From assembly GCA_900769475.1 (NCBI GenBank), contig CAAGGQ010000108.1:1-42043 (forward strand): a stretch of DNA of 42,043 bases, read 5' to 3'. Below the pieces are notes generated by a model. That model was given only the letters and a program-made list of their open reading frames with translations, was not told the origin of the DNA and made no database searches. Each line of letters starts with the position of its first letter. The first letter of the stretch is position 1. Both the position numbers and the translations under genes were made by a program. The stretch comes from Clostridia bacterium. GTDB taxonomy: Bacteria > Bacillota > Clostridia > Oscillospirales > CAG-272. Of the stretch, positions 32,353-40,925 are shown piece after piece.

Positions 32353-35190
32353 TTAGGAAAGGATCATTTCTACGGCGTCCAGGCCAAAGGGAACGCTTTG
32401 GTAGGCCTCGGTATAATCGGGAGCCACGTCCCCCTTCCACGTGCCGCGGAAGGTGAAATATCTGGGCGATAGGTGAACAGGCTCGGGATTTGCCTTCCAG
32501 TGGTGAGGGCCGAACAGATTGCGCAGGCTGGATTTGAGCAGAATGCGGATCTCATTCTCACCCTTTTGCAGATATTGGGTAATATCCTTCTTATTGTCGA
32601 GAACCAGCTCGGTTTTTGTGCCGTTAATGAAGAGCTCTGCCATGAGGAATCTGCCCTTTTCCAGAGAAATGACACACTTTTGGATTCCATCATAGAAATA
32701 GTTGCCCTCCAGCGTAACACTTCCCTTAAAGAAGGGATAACCGTTTTGATAGTTCTTTGAGGAAAGTGTGGGAAGTCCCTCTCTTTTGTGGATCACGTGA
32801 TCGGAATCCACCACAAAGTCACCGCAAAGGTAGAACTGCTCAACGTTGGTATCATAATAGAGGCAGTTGCGAAGGCTCTCTGTCGCCATGGGATCAAAGA
32901 GAGCAAAGTGCACTCCATCATGCTGATAGTAATCCAAGGAATAAACAATCTCATTTTCACCAACCACCAAAAGATCGCTGATCTCGCACTCTCCGAAGTA
33001 AACGTCGAAATCACAGTCAGAAAGCACAACGGAACGTCCGTTGACGGTGATAGCGGTGTATTTTTCTTTTTCCATAAGCATCTTCATGGAAACGAGGTCG
33101 GCAAGCTTGAAGGTGTGCTTCATATAGAGCGGTCCACGGTAATCGGCGCGCAGAAGATCTTCAAAGAGTCGTTGAATGGGAAGCACTTCCCCGTAATTCA
33201 CACCGTCATAACTCAAAGATGCTTGATCGATCACAAAATAATTCTCGGTAACGGCGGTCACCTTGAAATTTCCGGTAATATCCTCATGCTTCTCTACGGG
33301 GGTCTCATCCGCTGCGTTTTCATCACGAACCAAAACCAAGCCGCCGCATTTTTCAATGATCATATCATTGGAAATATTGCGAAGCGTCATGGTATCCAGA
33401 TCCAGCGCGCGGTAGTACTCGGCAACGCCCTCCATGCGAATGTGGGAATCCAATGTACGGGAATAGTTTTTGATGAACAGATAATCGCCCAGCTCACTCC
33501 TTCTGGCGGTGATGCCCGAAAGACCGTCCTCGCAAGAGAATTTGACGTAAGAATCGGCGCAGATCTCCTCCATGGTGATATTGGAAGCAAGATCGATCTC
33601 TGCTTTGGCTCCGTCGATCATGGTGGGCATACCCGCCATGTAAAGCTTACCACCAAATGACTTTAGCAATCTGTATGTATCTGCGGAGATCGAACGCATG
33701 TTCGGCAGAATGACCTTATTATACTTGCGTTTGCCGACCACCAAAGAATCTCCCTCTATCTTGCCGTGACGTGCCATGATCGTTTCATCCGCAAGATGGT
33801 AACAAATGCCCTTGTTGCGCAGATCCAAGAGGAAATTTTTAAATTCATGCTCATAGTCACGAACACTTTCATAATCCTCAGAACGAGTATATTCCAAATA
33901 AATCTCGCGCAGTGGATGCACAACAAGCGCGTCGGATACGTCCTCTGTGTTGGCGATCAAGAATCCCAGACGAGTGAAATAATCATTGAAGGTCTTAAAG
34001 CCTTCCCACCAGTTGGAGTGCTTGGAGAATACGGGGGGATGGTCGGTCTTTCCTTGGGATGCCAGGGAATAGGGGAACAAATGCTGACACATCAGATTGA
34101 CACCGTTGAAATACTGACATTCCGCAACGCTTTTTAATTCCTTGGGGGTAACGTCGTAGCCACAGCAGGCAAAGGTTTCTGTCAGAACTTGCTTGAATCC
34201 CAGCTGACTTGCCACACTGCCGATCTGCTTGGGCGCCAGATCTCTGGTATAATCTCTTCCGAGCTTATCAATGCCGGGAATATGCTCGTATTCATAGGTG
34301 GTCATAACCCCGGCACCGCCCAGCATCTGTCCGCAAAGCGAATCCTCGGAAATCGAGTGTCCCGTCAGCTTACAGTTGTGCGCCTCACACCAATCGTAGA
34401 GCTTCTTATAGAAATTCTCGGCATAAAGCTTGTTGAGCAGCGTGTAGTAGCGCTGGCGGAAGGCGTAACCTCGTTCATCGTGAAGGAACAGATAAATCAA
34501 GCCATCGCGGATATCCTCGCCGTAAGTATCGAAATAGGGTTTTACAGCCGCCCGGGTGTAGGGCGTTTCGTAGCGGTAATATTGAGGCTCGTCGGTAAAG
34601 AAGCCAACCAGCTCCTTGCCAAAGCTCTCGGCAAAGCGCTTGTAATATTCCTCGTGGGTCTGACGGATGAACTCGTCCACCACCTCGGGATTGAGAATAT
34701 CGGTATTCGCGGGGCTGGTTCCAAGATAGACACAATGATATTCTTTTACAGAATCTTCGGGCGTGGAAATGCGTACATATCCCGAGGGAGTATCCTTGTA
34801 AACACAGTAGGCTTCGGGATCGAAATCCGCGCGAACCTCATAACGCAAGAATTGTGCGCGCCACGCCTCGTTTTCCAGCATTTTTCCGCCAACAAAGCCG
34901 CTGGGCCAGCCGTTTTCGTCGTATACCCAGGCGTTCATGTGAAGCTCACGGGCCTTTTGGAGACAAGCCCGAATGCAGGAGAACCACTTTTCCCCCAGGT
35001 ATTCGGTTTTCAGTCCGGTACGGGCGTGCATAATAAAGCCGCCAATACCCACCGATTTCATATCTTCGATCTGCTTGACCAGCTCCTTTTCATCCAGCTC
35101 GTTATTCCAGCTCCAGAACGGAATCGATTGATAATCTGTCAGATCACTATCCAGGGCGTTTTTCAATTTTTCAATTGCCTTTTCACTCAT
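32353..35190 (-). CDS. GH106-like glycoside hydrolase (rhamnosidase-related)
   Basis: Large protein of 945 residues without signal peptide. The N-terminal region has PFWSWNNELDE, GIGGFIMHARTGL and WVYDENGWPSGF, then GFFTDEPQYY, features I associate with GH106 alpha-L-rhamnosidase-related enzymes with a TIM-barrel-like core. A C-terminal beta-sandwich (about residues 800-945) may bind carbohydrate. Cytosolic location suggests it acts on imported oligosaccharides. GGAAAGGAAG precedes the ATG, and it has its own promoter. The precise bond and sugar cannot be told from sequence, and it could belong to an unclassified relative of GH106. Confidence 0.78.
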   Translation of the reverse strand: MSEKAIEKLKNALDSDLTDYQSIPFWSWNNELDEKELVKQIEDMKSVGIGGFIMHARTGLKTEYLGEKWFSCIRACLQKARELHMNAWVYDENGWPSGFVGGKMLENEAWRAQFLRYEVRADFDPEAYCVYKDTPSGYVRISTPEDSVKEYHCVYLGTSPANTDILNPEVVDEFIRQTHEEYYKRFAESFGKELVGFFTDEPQYYRYETPYTRAAVKPYFDTYGEDIRDGLIYLFLHDERGYAFRQRYYTLLNKLYAENFYKKLYDWCEAHNCKLTGHSISEDSLCGQMLGGAGVMTTYEYEHIPGIDKLGRDYTRDLAPKQIGSVASQLGFKQVLTETFACCGYDVTPKELKSVAECQYFNGVNLMCQHLFPYSLASQGKTDHPPVFSKHSNWWEGFKTFNDYFTRLGFLIANTEDVSDALVVHPLREIYLEYTRSEDYESVRDYEHEFKNFLLDLRNKGICYHLADETIMARHGKIEGDSLVVGKRKYNKVILPNMRSISADTYRLLKSFGGKLYMAGMPTMIDGAKAEIDLASNITMEEICADSYVKFSCEDGLSGITARRSELGDYLFIKNYSRTLDSHIRMEGVAEYYRALDLDTMTLRNISNDMIIEKCGGLVLVRDENAADETPVEKHEDITGNFKVTAVTENYFVIDQASLSYDGVNYGEVLPIQRLFEDLLRADYRGPLYMKHTFKLADLVSMKMLMEKEKYTAITVNGRSVVLSDCDFDVYFGECEISDLLVVGENEIVYSLDYYQHDGVHFALFDPMATESLRNCLYYDTNVEQFYLCGDFVVDSDHVIHKREGLPTLSSKNYQNGYPFFKGSVTLEGNYFYDGIQKCVISLEKGRFLMAELFINGTKTELVLDNKKDITQYLQKGENEIRILLKSSLRNLFGPHHWKANPEPVHLSPRYFTFRGTWKGDVAPDYTEAYQSVPFGLDAVEMILS

Positions 35191-35237
35191 TTTTACAGCT
35201 TCCTTTCCCGTTTTTATAATGATAAAGAAGTACCTTC

Positions 35238-35266
35238 ATTGTATCATAAAGAAGATAAAAAGTAAA
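35238..35266 (-). promoter_or_regulatory. Predicted promoter of the GH106-like gene
   Basis: On the minus strand TTTACT (35266-35261), 17-base spacer, TACAAT preceded by TGA (35243-35238). The -35 is imperfect, while the extended -10 compensates. Confidence 0.55.
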
Positions 35267-35313
35267 GTGGGTGGGATTGCTTTTTATGGTTTTTTTTGCA
35301 AAGCTTTTCAAGG

Positions 35314-35354
35314 AAAAAGGGGAAAGTCCTTGGATGAAGGCCTTTCCCTTTTTT
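35314..35354. terminator. Terminator downstream of spo0A
   Basis: GGGAAAG/CTTTCCC stem flanked by A and T runs, with an inner CCTT/AAGG hairpin. The structure is symmetric, so it should work on the minus strand for spo0A. No plus-strand gene ends here. Confidence 0.8.
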
Positions 35355-35355
35355 C

Positions 35356-36138
35356 TCAATTCAATTTGTATTTCAATCGCAAATTATCCGCAATCATCGC
35401 GATAAACTCCGAGTTCGTGGGCTTTCCTCTGTTGTTTTGAATGGTATATCCAAAATACGAATTTAGTGTATCCACGTCGCCTCTGTCCCATGCAACCTCG
35501 ATGGCGTGACGAATGGCGCGTTCCACGCGGGAGGTGGTGGTGCTGTACTTTTTGGCCACACTGGGGTAGAGGACCTTGGTTACGCTGTTGATCACGTCGC
35601 TATCCTTAATGGTAAGCAGGATGGCCGTGCGAAGGTACTGGTAGCCTTTGATGTGGGCGGGCACACCGATCTGATGAATGATCTGCGTTACCTGGGTCTC
35701 AATATCGGGCTCCTTGCTCTCAGCGGGGACCGACGACGGGGGAAGATCCCGTTGCCGTCTTGCCAGGATGCTTTGAATGTGTTCGGCCAGGCTATTGATG
35801 TTCACCGGCTTGATCAGGCAGAGCTCGGCGCCGGCCTCGGTGGCCTGAATAAAGACATTCTGATTGGAAACCGAGGACATGACGATGAAGGCCGGTTTTT
35901 TGGCGTGTCCCCAATCCAGATTGTGGCTACTGCGCAGAACGCCGATGCCATCCAGCTTGGAGAGCCATACCTCCATTAAAACCACGTCGGGGTAAAAGCG
36001 GGACATCTTTAAAAGGGTCTCCTCGCCGTTGGAGGCCTCCTCCACGTTGCGGTACCCCAGGCGGTGCAGTCCGTCCCGTAAGGCAGCGCGGCTGGCAGCG
36101 TTCTCGTCTGCGATCAAGATCTTGGTTGTGTATTCCAT
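35356..36138 (-). CDS. spo0A: Spo0A response regulator with Glu at the phospho-acceptor position
   Basis: Master regulator of the shift to stationary-phase and spore programmes, 260 residues. The receiver domain (1-120) is joined to the Spo0A DNA-binding domain (about 145-258), which is nearly canonical: IIHQIGVPAHIKGYQYLR, YPSVAKKY and ASRVERAIRHAIEVAW-like SRVERAIRHAIEVAW, ending KPTNSEFIAMIADNLR. In the receiver, the usual phospho-acceptor Asp is Glu56 (VLMEVW, codon GAG at 35971-35973), and the acidic pocket reads ADEN rather than ADDN; the Lys and Thr/Ser positions are kept. The start at 36138 has GGAGGAG. Glu may mimic the phosphorylated state. Confidence 0.94.
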   Translation of the reverse strand: MEYTTKILIADENAASRAALRDGLHRLGYRNVEEASNGEETLLKMSRFYPDVVLMEVWLSKLDGIGVLRSSHNLDWGHAKKPAFIVMSSVSNQNVFIQATEAGAELCLIKPVNINSLAEHIQSILARRQRDLPPSSVPAESKEPDIETQVTQIIHQIGVPAHIKGYQYLRTAILLTIKDSDVINSVTKVLYPSVAKKYSTTTSRVERAIRHAIEVAWDRGDVDTLNSYFGYTIQNNRGKPTNSEFIAMIADNLRLKYKLN

Positions 36139-36215
36139 CTGTAAAAACTCCTCCGAATTCTGTTTGTTGAACCGTTTCCCCATAAAAAAAGCTTTTATGG
36201 TTTTCCAGTATTTTT

Positions 36216-36256
36216 CTCGACAGGAATATTTTACCATATTTTGGAAATTTTTGCAA
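36216..36256 (-). promoter_or_regulatory. Predicted spo0A promoter with a 0A-box-like site
   Basis: On the minus strand TTGCAA (36256-36251), 17-base spacer, TAAAAT with TGG before it (36233-36228). TGTCGAG, one mismatch from the 0A-box core TGTCGAA, lies at 36222-36216 over the start point, which would fit autorepression. Confidence 0.55.
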
Positions 36257-36296
36257 GACTTGATTCTATAAAATAGTTTCCAAACTTCAACGGCAA

Positions 36297-36315
36297 AAAC
36301 TGGTAAAAATTACCA
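36297..36315 (-). terminator. Weak terminator after the GNAT-like gene
   Basis: On the minus strand TGGTAA/TTACCA (36315-36301) with a 3-base loop, followed by GTTTTTG. The 6-base AT-rich stem is weak, so some read-through into spo0A is likely. Confidence 0.5.
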
Positions 36316-36326
36316 ATTTCTGGAAA

Positions 36327-36722
36327 TTATTGTTTTTTGGAGTGCTGACAGGGCTCCTTAAAGAAGTCGGTCAGGTCCATAAAATAGCGCCCTTCGTCGT
36401 TTTTGGTAAAGCCGATGGCCTTGATCAGCGTTTCGTTTTCATAGGAGGCGTCAAAGTAGGCCTTGTGCACGCCGCAGAGATCGATAAAGTTGAGGGCGGC
36501 ACGGCCCATGACGAACATGGGTTCAAACTCGTAGGCGTCGGGCAGATGGGCAAACTCCAGGATGCGGCCGCCGTTTTGATCCATGGTGAACTGGCAAACG
36601 CCCTTCAGCTCTCCGTCCACCAGCGCCTTGTAGGCCAAAAGCTCGGTGTGAAAGGGAATCTTGCATCTGGCACACAGTGCCTCCTGCTCCTGTTTTTCTT
36701 GAATAGGTAATACTTCCAGCAT
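36327..36722 (-). CDS. Small GNAT-like protein
   Basis: Protein of 131 residues with no firm assignment. AYKALVDGELKGVCQFTM, ILEFAHLP, AALNFIDLCGVHKAYFDA and LIKAIGF resemble the strand-helix order of a reduced GNAT acetyltransferase fold, though the acyl-CoA loop (R/Q-x-x-G-x-G/A) is not clear. Five Cys residues are present, one pair (CARC) near the N-terminus. GGAGAAT lies before the ATG, and the gene follows rsuA by 4 bases, so it is probably the last gene of the scpA-to-rsuA operon before spo0A. Alternative: an unknown conserved clostridial protein. Confidence 0.62.
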   Translation of the reverse strand: MLEVLPIQEKQEQEALCARCKIPFHTELLAYKALVDGELKGVCQFTMDQNGGRILEFAHLPDAYEFEPMFVMGRAALNFIDLCGVHKAYFDASYENETLIKAIGFTKNDEGRYFMDLTDFFKEPCQHSKKQ

Positions 36723-36726
36723 GATC

Positions 36727-37467
36727 TTAATTCTCCGTTGTTTTATTATCGTTGTTGCATTGAGGGAAAAGGTAGGTCACCTCTGCGGGGGTAAGGTGAC
36801 GCCAGGCTCCTGTGGGAAGGGATCCCAGGGTCAGTTCTCCAATGGCCACGCGTTGCAGACGGGTGATCTTAAGGCCTACCGCCTCGCACATGCGGCGGAT
36901 CTGGCGGTTGCGCCCTTCGTACAGGGTCATCTCCAGCTCATTGGCGGACAGGGGGCGAACACCCACCGGTTGCAGGCGATAGCCGTCCAGCTCCATGGGG
37001 GAGGAGAGCACAGTGAGCTGTTCCTTGGTGGGCTCTTGGGCGAGGGTGACCCGGTAGATCTTGGGGATCTCGTGGCGGGGATGGGTGAGATGATTGGCAA
37101 AGGCGCCGTCGTCGGTAAGAAGCAGCAACCCGTCGGAATCCATATCCAACCGTCCCACGGGATAAACGCGACTTCCCGCATTGCGGGTCAGATCGATCAC
37201 GCTGCGGCGCCCCTTCTCGTCCTTCGCGGTGCTCACGTAGCCGCGAGGCTTATTCAGCATCAAATAGAGATATGGCTTGGTCTGGCGGGGACGAAGAAGC
37301 TTGCCTTGATATTCCACTTGATCAACCTCGGGATCCACCCGATCTCCCAGTACGGCCAAGCGACCGTTGATCCGCACCTTGCCGGCCAGGATCTCGGCTT
37401 CGGCGGCACGGCGGGAGAGAATACCACAGTCGGTAAAAAATTTTTGTAGACGGATGGGCTCTGCCAT
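36727..37467 (-). CDS. rRNA pseudouridine synthase, RsuA/RluB family
   Basis: RNA-modifying enzyme of 246 residues. The N-terminal S4 RNA-binding domain is residues 1-60 (RLQKFFTDCGILSRRAAE). The catalytic Asp108 is in PVGRLDMDSDGLLLLT, and EGRNRQIRRMCEAVG is the family's later basic motif. It probably acts on 23S or 16S rRNA; in B. subtilis the scpB-neighbouring homolog RluB modifies 23S rRNA. AAAGGAAGG precedes the start. It sits between the carboxypeptidase and the GNAT-like gene with short gaps, and this cluster order is common in Clostridia. Confidence 0.93.
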   Translation of the reverse strand: MAEPIRLQKFFTDCGILSRRAAEAEILAGKVRINGRLAVLGDRVDPEVDQVEYQGKLLRPRQTKPYLYLMLNKPRGYVSTAKDEKGRRSVIDLTRNAGSRVYPVGRLDMDSDGLLLLTDDGAFANHLTHPRHEIPKIYRVTLAQEPTKEQLTVLSSPMELDGYRLQPVGVRPLSANELEMTLYEGRNRQIRRMCEAVGLKITRLQRVAIGELTLGSLPTGAWRHLTPAEVTYLFPQCNNDNKTTEN

Positions 37468-37482
37468 GGTGACTTCCTTCCT

Positions 37483-38661
37483 TTATTTTAAGAATCCGAA
37501 CAGACCTTTCAGCCATTGAAGAAATCGGTTGGTTTTTACGTATTGTTCCACGCCGTAGCAGGACGTGAGGGGAACCTCGCCGATGGGCTCCTTGCTTCCG
37601 TCGCCGTTGGTGTCACAGAAGAAGCGGACGCATCCCACCTTCTCTCCTGCCGAAAGGCCGGCGTAGGCAAAGCGGGGAAGCTCCACCACAAAGGAGATCT
37701 CGCCGGCTTGGGTGGGGAGTACGCGGGAAAGAGGAGCCTGGTTGCTGACCATCACGTAGGCGTCGGTACCGCCAACGATGGAAAGCGGGAGGAGAAACTC
37801 GCCCTCTCGACAAAGCTCCACCGCGCGGTATTGAGAAAATCCAAAATCCAACAGGGCGGTGTGATCGTTCCAATCGTCGGGAGCGTTCAGGGTCACGGCA
37901 ATGAGGGTCACGCCCTCTCGCTCGGCCGCCGAGACCAAACAGCGTCCGCTCCGCTTGGTAAAGCCGGTCTTTACGCCAATACAGCCCTCGTAGGCACGCA
38001 ACAGCTTGTTGTGGTTAACCAGCAAACGGCTGGAATCCGTGCCTGCGTGGGGAATGGTGGCTTTTTTGGTGGACATGATGGTTTTAAGCAGATCGTTTTG
38101 CAACGCCGTCCGGGCGATCAGAGCAAGATCGTGGGCCGTGGTGTAATGCTCCTCGGCATCCAGCCCGTGAGGGTTTACAAAATGGGAGTGGGAAAGTCCC
38201 AGAGCGGCGGCAGTTTGATTCATTTGTTCGGCAAAGGCCTCTACGCTTCCCGCCGTGCCAATGGCGATTGCCATAGCGGCATCGTTGGCCGATTCCAAAA
38301 GGATGGCGTAGAGCAGCTGTTCCAGGGTCAGGGTCTCTCCCTCGGTCAGATAGATGGAGGAGCCTTCCACATTCACCGCTTGGGGATCGACGGTAATGAC
38401 CGTTTCCGGAGAGGCCAGCTGAAGGGCCACCAGAGCCGTCATGATCTTGGTGGTGCTGGCCATGGGCAGAGGCGTGTCCTCGGAAATGCCAAGAATCACA
38501 TCGCCGCTTTCGGCCTCCATCAGAACGGCACTTTGCGCCGAGACGATGGGGGGATAGACCGACGGAACATCGGTGATCACGGCCGCCGTGGGCAGAGATA
38601 GGCCTCCCAGAACCAAAAGCAACGCCAGAACCCCGGTTACGGCTTTTTTCCAAATCCACAT
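37483..38661 (-). CDS. D-alanyl-D-alanine carboxypeptidase (S11, DacB/DacF-like)
   Basis: Penicillin-binding protein that trims the terminal D-Ala of peptidoglycan stems, 392 residues. An N-terminal signal sequence spans about 1-28. The S11 motifs are complete: S69-T-T-K72, S124-A-N126 and K231-T-G233. A C-terminal domain and a hydrophobic/amphipathic end (QWLKGLFGFLK) could attach it to the membrane. In the spore lineage such enzymes tune cortex crosslinking. GGAGGG lies before the ATG but inside an inverted repeat (38671-38711). It follows ytfJ by 77 bases and precedes rsuA by 15. Confidence 0.93.
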   Translation of the reverse strand: MWIWKKAVTGVLALLLVLGGLSLPTAAVITDVPSVYPPIVSAQSAVLMEAESGDVILGISEDTPLPMASTTKIMTALVALQLASPETVITVDPQAVNVEGSSIYLTEGETLTLEQLLYAILLESANDAAMAIAIGTAGSVEAFAEQMNQTAAALGLSHSHFVNPHGLDAEEHYTTAHDLALIARTALQNDLLKTIMSTKKATIPHAGTDSSRLLVNHNKLLRAYEGCIGVKTGFTKRSGRCLVSAAEREGVTLIAVTLNAPDDWNDHTALLDFGFSQYRAVELCREGEFLLPLSIVGGTDAYVMVSNQAPLSRVLPTQAGEISFVVELPRFAYAGLSAGEKVGCVRFFCDTNGDGSKEPIGEVPLTSCYGVEQYVKTNRFLQWLKGLFGFLK

Positions 38662-38670
38662 AATAAGACC

Positions 38671-38711
38671 CTCCGGAAAAATAGATTTTGTACCAATATA
38701 TTTTTCCGGAG
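38671..38711 (-). promoter_or_regulatory. Inverted repeat covering the carboxypeptidase ribosome site
   Basis: A 13-base perfect repeat (38671-38683 with 38699-38711, arms CTCCGGAAAAATA/TATTTTTCCGGAG) with a 15-base loop. The SD sequence GGAGGG lies in the 3' arm on the minus strand, so a read-through transcript could hide it. A TTGACA on the same strand at 38726-38721 may start a transcript that lacks the 5' arm. Confidence 0.55.
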
Positions 38712-38738
38712 CGTCGTTTATGTCAAATGCAAGGGGAA

Positions 38739-39371
38739 TCAGAAGGGCGCGGACGCGGAAACATCCTCGTCATCGTCGTCCTCATCGTAATCGTAGGCGG
38801 CGCGCTTGGCAGCCTTGGCGGCACGCTTGGCTTCCCGTGCGGCGCGCTTGGCGGCCTTGGCCTCCTGCTTTTCTTCTTTTTTGGTCAGAGGAATCTCCAC
38901 CGTGGCCAGCTCTTCTTCCAGCTTTTGGGAGATCTCTTCTTCCTTCTTTTGGATCTCCTCCTTGCTCATGGATTCTTCCTTCTCCCCGGAGGAGAAGGCG
39001 CCCATAATGCGGCGGATCAGATCGGGCGCCTGGTCAAGCAGATCAAAAACCTGCTCCACGGTACCGCTCTTTTCCTGGGAGATGGGCATCATTTCCACCT
39101 TGCCTTCGGGAGAGACCACCAAAAATCCGATGGGGGATACGCTAACCCCGGTACCGCCACCGCCGCCAAAGCTCTTGGCGCCGTTGCTGTTTTTGGAGGG
39201 CAGATCCAAGCCGCCCGAGGCAAAGCCCATGGAGAGCTTGGAGATGGGAATGATCACCGTGCCGTTGGGGATTACGATCTGCTTTCCTACAATGGTATCG
39301 GCGTCAATAAAGGTGCGGATCTGCTGCAGAGAATCGTTAATGATATTTTTGATAGAAGATTCGTTTTGCAT
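38739..39371 (-). CDS. ytfJ: GerW family sporulation protein YtfJ with charged tail
   Basis: Sporulation protein of 210 residues. The conserved domain (1-115) has ADTIVGKQIVIPNGTVIIPISKLSMGFASGG, then FGGGGGTGVSVSPIGFLVVSPEGKVEMM, as in B. subtilis YtfJ/GerW, which is needed for SleB assembly and germination. The tail from about residue 125 is unusual: a Glu/Lys stretch, then Ala/Lys/Arg repeats near 166-192, then a run of Asp. GGAAG precedes the ATG. It is adjacent to DUF2953 (ytfI-like), the same pairing as in Bacillus. Confidence 0.92.
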   Translation of the reverse strand: MQNESSIKNIINDSLQQIRTFIDADTIVGKQIVIPNGTVIIPISKLSMGFASGGLDLPSKNSNGAKSFGGGGGTGVSVSPIGFLVVSPEGKVEMMPISQEKSGTVEQVFDLLDQAPDLIRRIMGAFSSGEKEESMSKEEIQKKEEEISQKLEEELATVEIPLTKKEEKQEAKAAKRAAREAKRAAKAAKRAAYDYDEDDDDEDVSASAPF

Positions 39372-39393
39372 AAGGCGTCTTCCTTTCGTATTG

Positions 39394-40164
39394 TTACAAT
39401 TCCTTCTTGGAGGTGGAGGATGCGTTGGCCACGCGAAGCGCGGCCTTTTGTGCCGCCCCCTGCTTTTCCCTTTGGTAGGTCAGAAGCATGGGAATGGCAA
39501 TGCCGATGGCGCGGTAGAAGCGCAGGGAGCAGATCAGATCGATCTCGGCGGAGGAGACGGGATCTCCAAAGGCAGGGATCAAGCGGATGCTGTCGGGCTT
39601 GCGGCGAATGGGGATGAATTTCTCCTGCAGCCATTGAAGGAGCTCGGAGAGGATCTGCACCAGAACACCGTAGAGAATGGCGGTCTTGGCGGCGTCATCG
39701 GTAGCCACGCGAAGGTGCAGTCGCTTGACGTGCAGACGGAATTTTCCGTTGGTGACCTCGTAGAGCTTTTTGAGAAGTGCCACGATCATTTCCAGATTTT
39801 CTTTCAGATTGGGGGAGGGAGGCTTGGGTGCGGGCATTGCGGAGGGCTTGGGAGCCTTTTTCGCTTTCTTGGCTGCCTTACGAGCCTTGCGTTGCGCTTT
39901 CTTTGCCTCTTTTCGCGCTTTTCGTCGGGATTTTCGCCGCTCCCGCGCCAAGAGCTCGTAGGGGTCGAGGCACTCGGCCGGCGTGGGATTTCCCGGGGGA
40001 TCCTGATCGGAGAGTAGCGTAATGGGGACTCCGCAAATATAGAGCACCACCCGCAAGCGGGTGCGAAAGACGATGCGGATCCGGGCAGAACCAAAGAAGA
40101 GGAGAAGAAGCACCAGGAGAAGCAATCCCGCCAGTACCGCAAGTGCTATCCATAACAGCTTCAT
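39394..40164 (-). CDS. DUF2953 (YtfI-like) membrane protein
   Basis: Protein of 256 residues with one N-terminal transmembrane helix (about 3-23). The DUF2953 domain begins RIRIVFRTRLRVVLYICGVP and resumes near LKENLEMIVALLKKLYEV to the end, with SLRFYRAIGIAIPML as the closing motif. Between them, residues 74-105 are almost only Lys, Arg and Ala, likely a helical or nucleic-acid-attracted linker. It accompanies ytfJ as ytfI does in Bacillus and is thought to act in sporulation or germination, but its molecular role is unknown. AAAGGAGGG precedes the start. Confidence 0.85.
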   Translation of the reverse strand: MKLLWIALAVLAGLLLLVLLLLFFGSARIRIVFRTRLRVVLYICGVPITLLSDQDPPGNPTPAECLDPYELLARERRKSRRKARKEAKKAQRKARKAAKKAKKAPKPSAMPAPKPPSPNLKENLEMIVALLKKLYEVTNGKFRLHVKRLHLRVATDDAAKTAILYGVLVQILSELLQWLQEKFIPIRRKPDSIRLIPAFGDPVSSAEIDLICSLRFYRAIGIAIPMLLTYQREKQGAAQKAALRVANASSTSKKEL

Positions 40165-40202
40165 CAGATCCCTCCTTTCGGGTGCCGCGATAGGGGCTTG
40201 GG

Positions 40203-40919
40203 TTAGGGAGCCACGGGCTGGCTTCCGGCTTCAAAGATCACGTCGGTCTCGTCGGTATCCACCGGCGCGGTGTATTCTCGGGGAGGCTCGGCTTCAGTCG
40301 CCTCGGCCTCGAACTCGGCTTCCTCTGGGGCGCTTTGCTGCTCGCTTTGGGCGGCGGCCGCGCTCAGGGCCTCGGTTTCGGGGAGCTCCTCCAGGGATTG
40401 GATCCCGAAGACGCGGAGGAACTTATCGGTGGTAACGTAGAGCATGGGGCGGCCGGGAGCATCCAAACGTCCCGCGGCCTCGATGAGTCCCTTATCCAAA
40501 AGGGAGTTGACTGCATAGGAGCTGTCCACGCCCCGCACCAGGTCGATAAAGGAACGGGTTACGGGCTGGTTGTAGGCCACCACGGCCAGAACCTCCATGG
40601 AGGAGGCCGAAAGGTTGCCGCCGCGGCGAATTCCAAGAGCTTCCCGAATGTAGGGAGCGTATTGCTCCTTGGTGGTCAGCTGACAGGTGGTGGGATAAAG
40701 AAGGAGCTGGATCCCATGGTAGGTGTCGGTTTCTTGAAAATGATCGGCCATCTTTTTGGCAACGGCCTTTACGTCCTTGGGGGAGAGACCCAGGACCTCG
40801 CCGATCTTATCGTACCGCATGGGATGACCCGCGGCAAAGAGGATGGCCTCAATGGCCTGCTCGATCTCCTGCTCGGTGGCAAGAGGCTCGAGGAAGGGAG
40901 TGTTCTTTTTTTCTTCCAT
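40203..40919 (-). CDS. scpB: Segregation and condensation protein B
   Basis: Winged-helix subunit of the SMC-ScpAB condensin complex, 238 residues. The domain includes EQAIEAILFAAGHPM, SASSMEVLAVVAYNQPVTRSFIDLVRGVDSS, and a second winged helix GLIEAAGRLDAPGRPMLYVTT with FGIQSLEELPE. After about residue 185 an acidic, Ala/Glu-rich tail of about 50 residues follows, longer than usual. It begins 6 bases after scpA's stop; the ribosome site (AAAGGA about 11 bases upstream) is weak. The complex holds SMC arms for chromosome compaction near the origin. Confidence 0.95.
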   Translation of the reverse strand: MEEKKNTPFLEPLATEQEIEQAIEAILFAAGHPMRYDKIGEVLGLSPKDVKAVAKKMADHFQETDTYHGIQLLLYPTTCQLTTKEQYAPYIREALGIRRGGNLSASSMEVLAVVAYNQPVTRSFIDLVRGVDSSYAVNSLLDKGLIEAAGRLDAPGRPMLYVTTDKFLRVFGIQSLEELPETEALSAAAAQSEQQSAPEEAEFEAEATEAEPPREYTAPVDTDETDVIFEAGSQPVAP

Positions 40920-40925
40920 GGGGGA

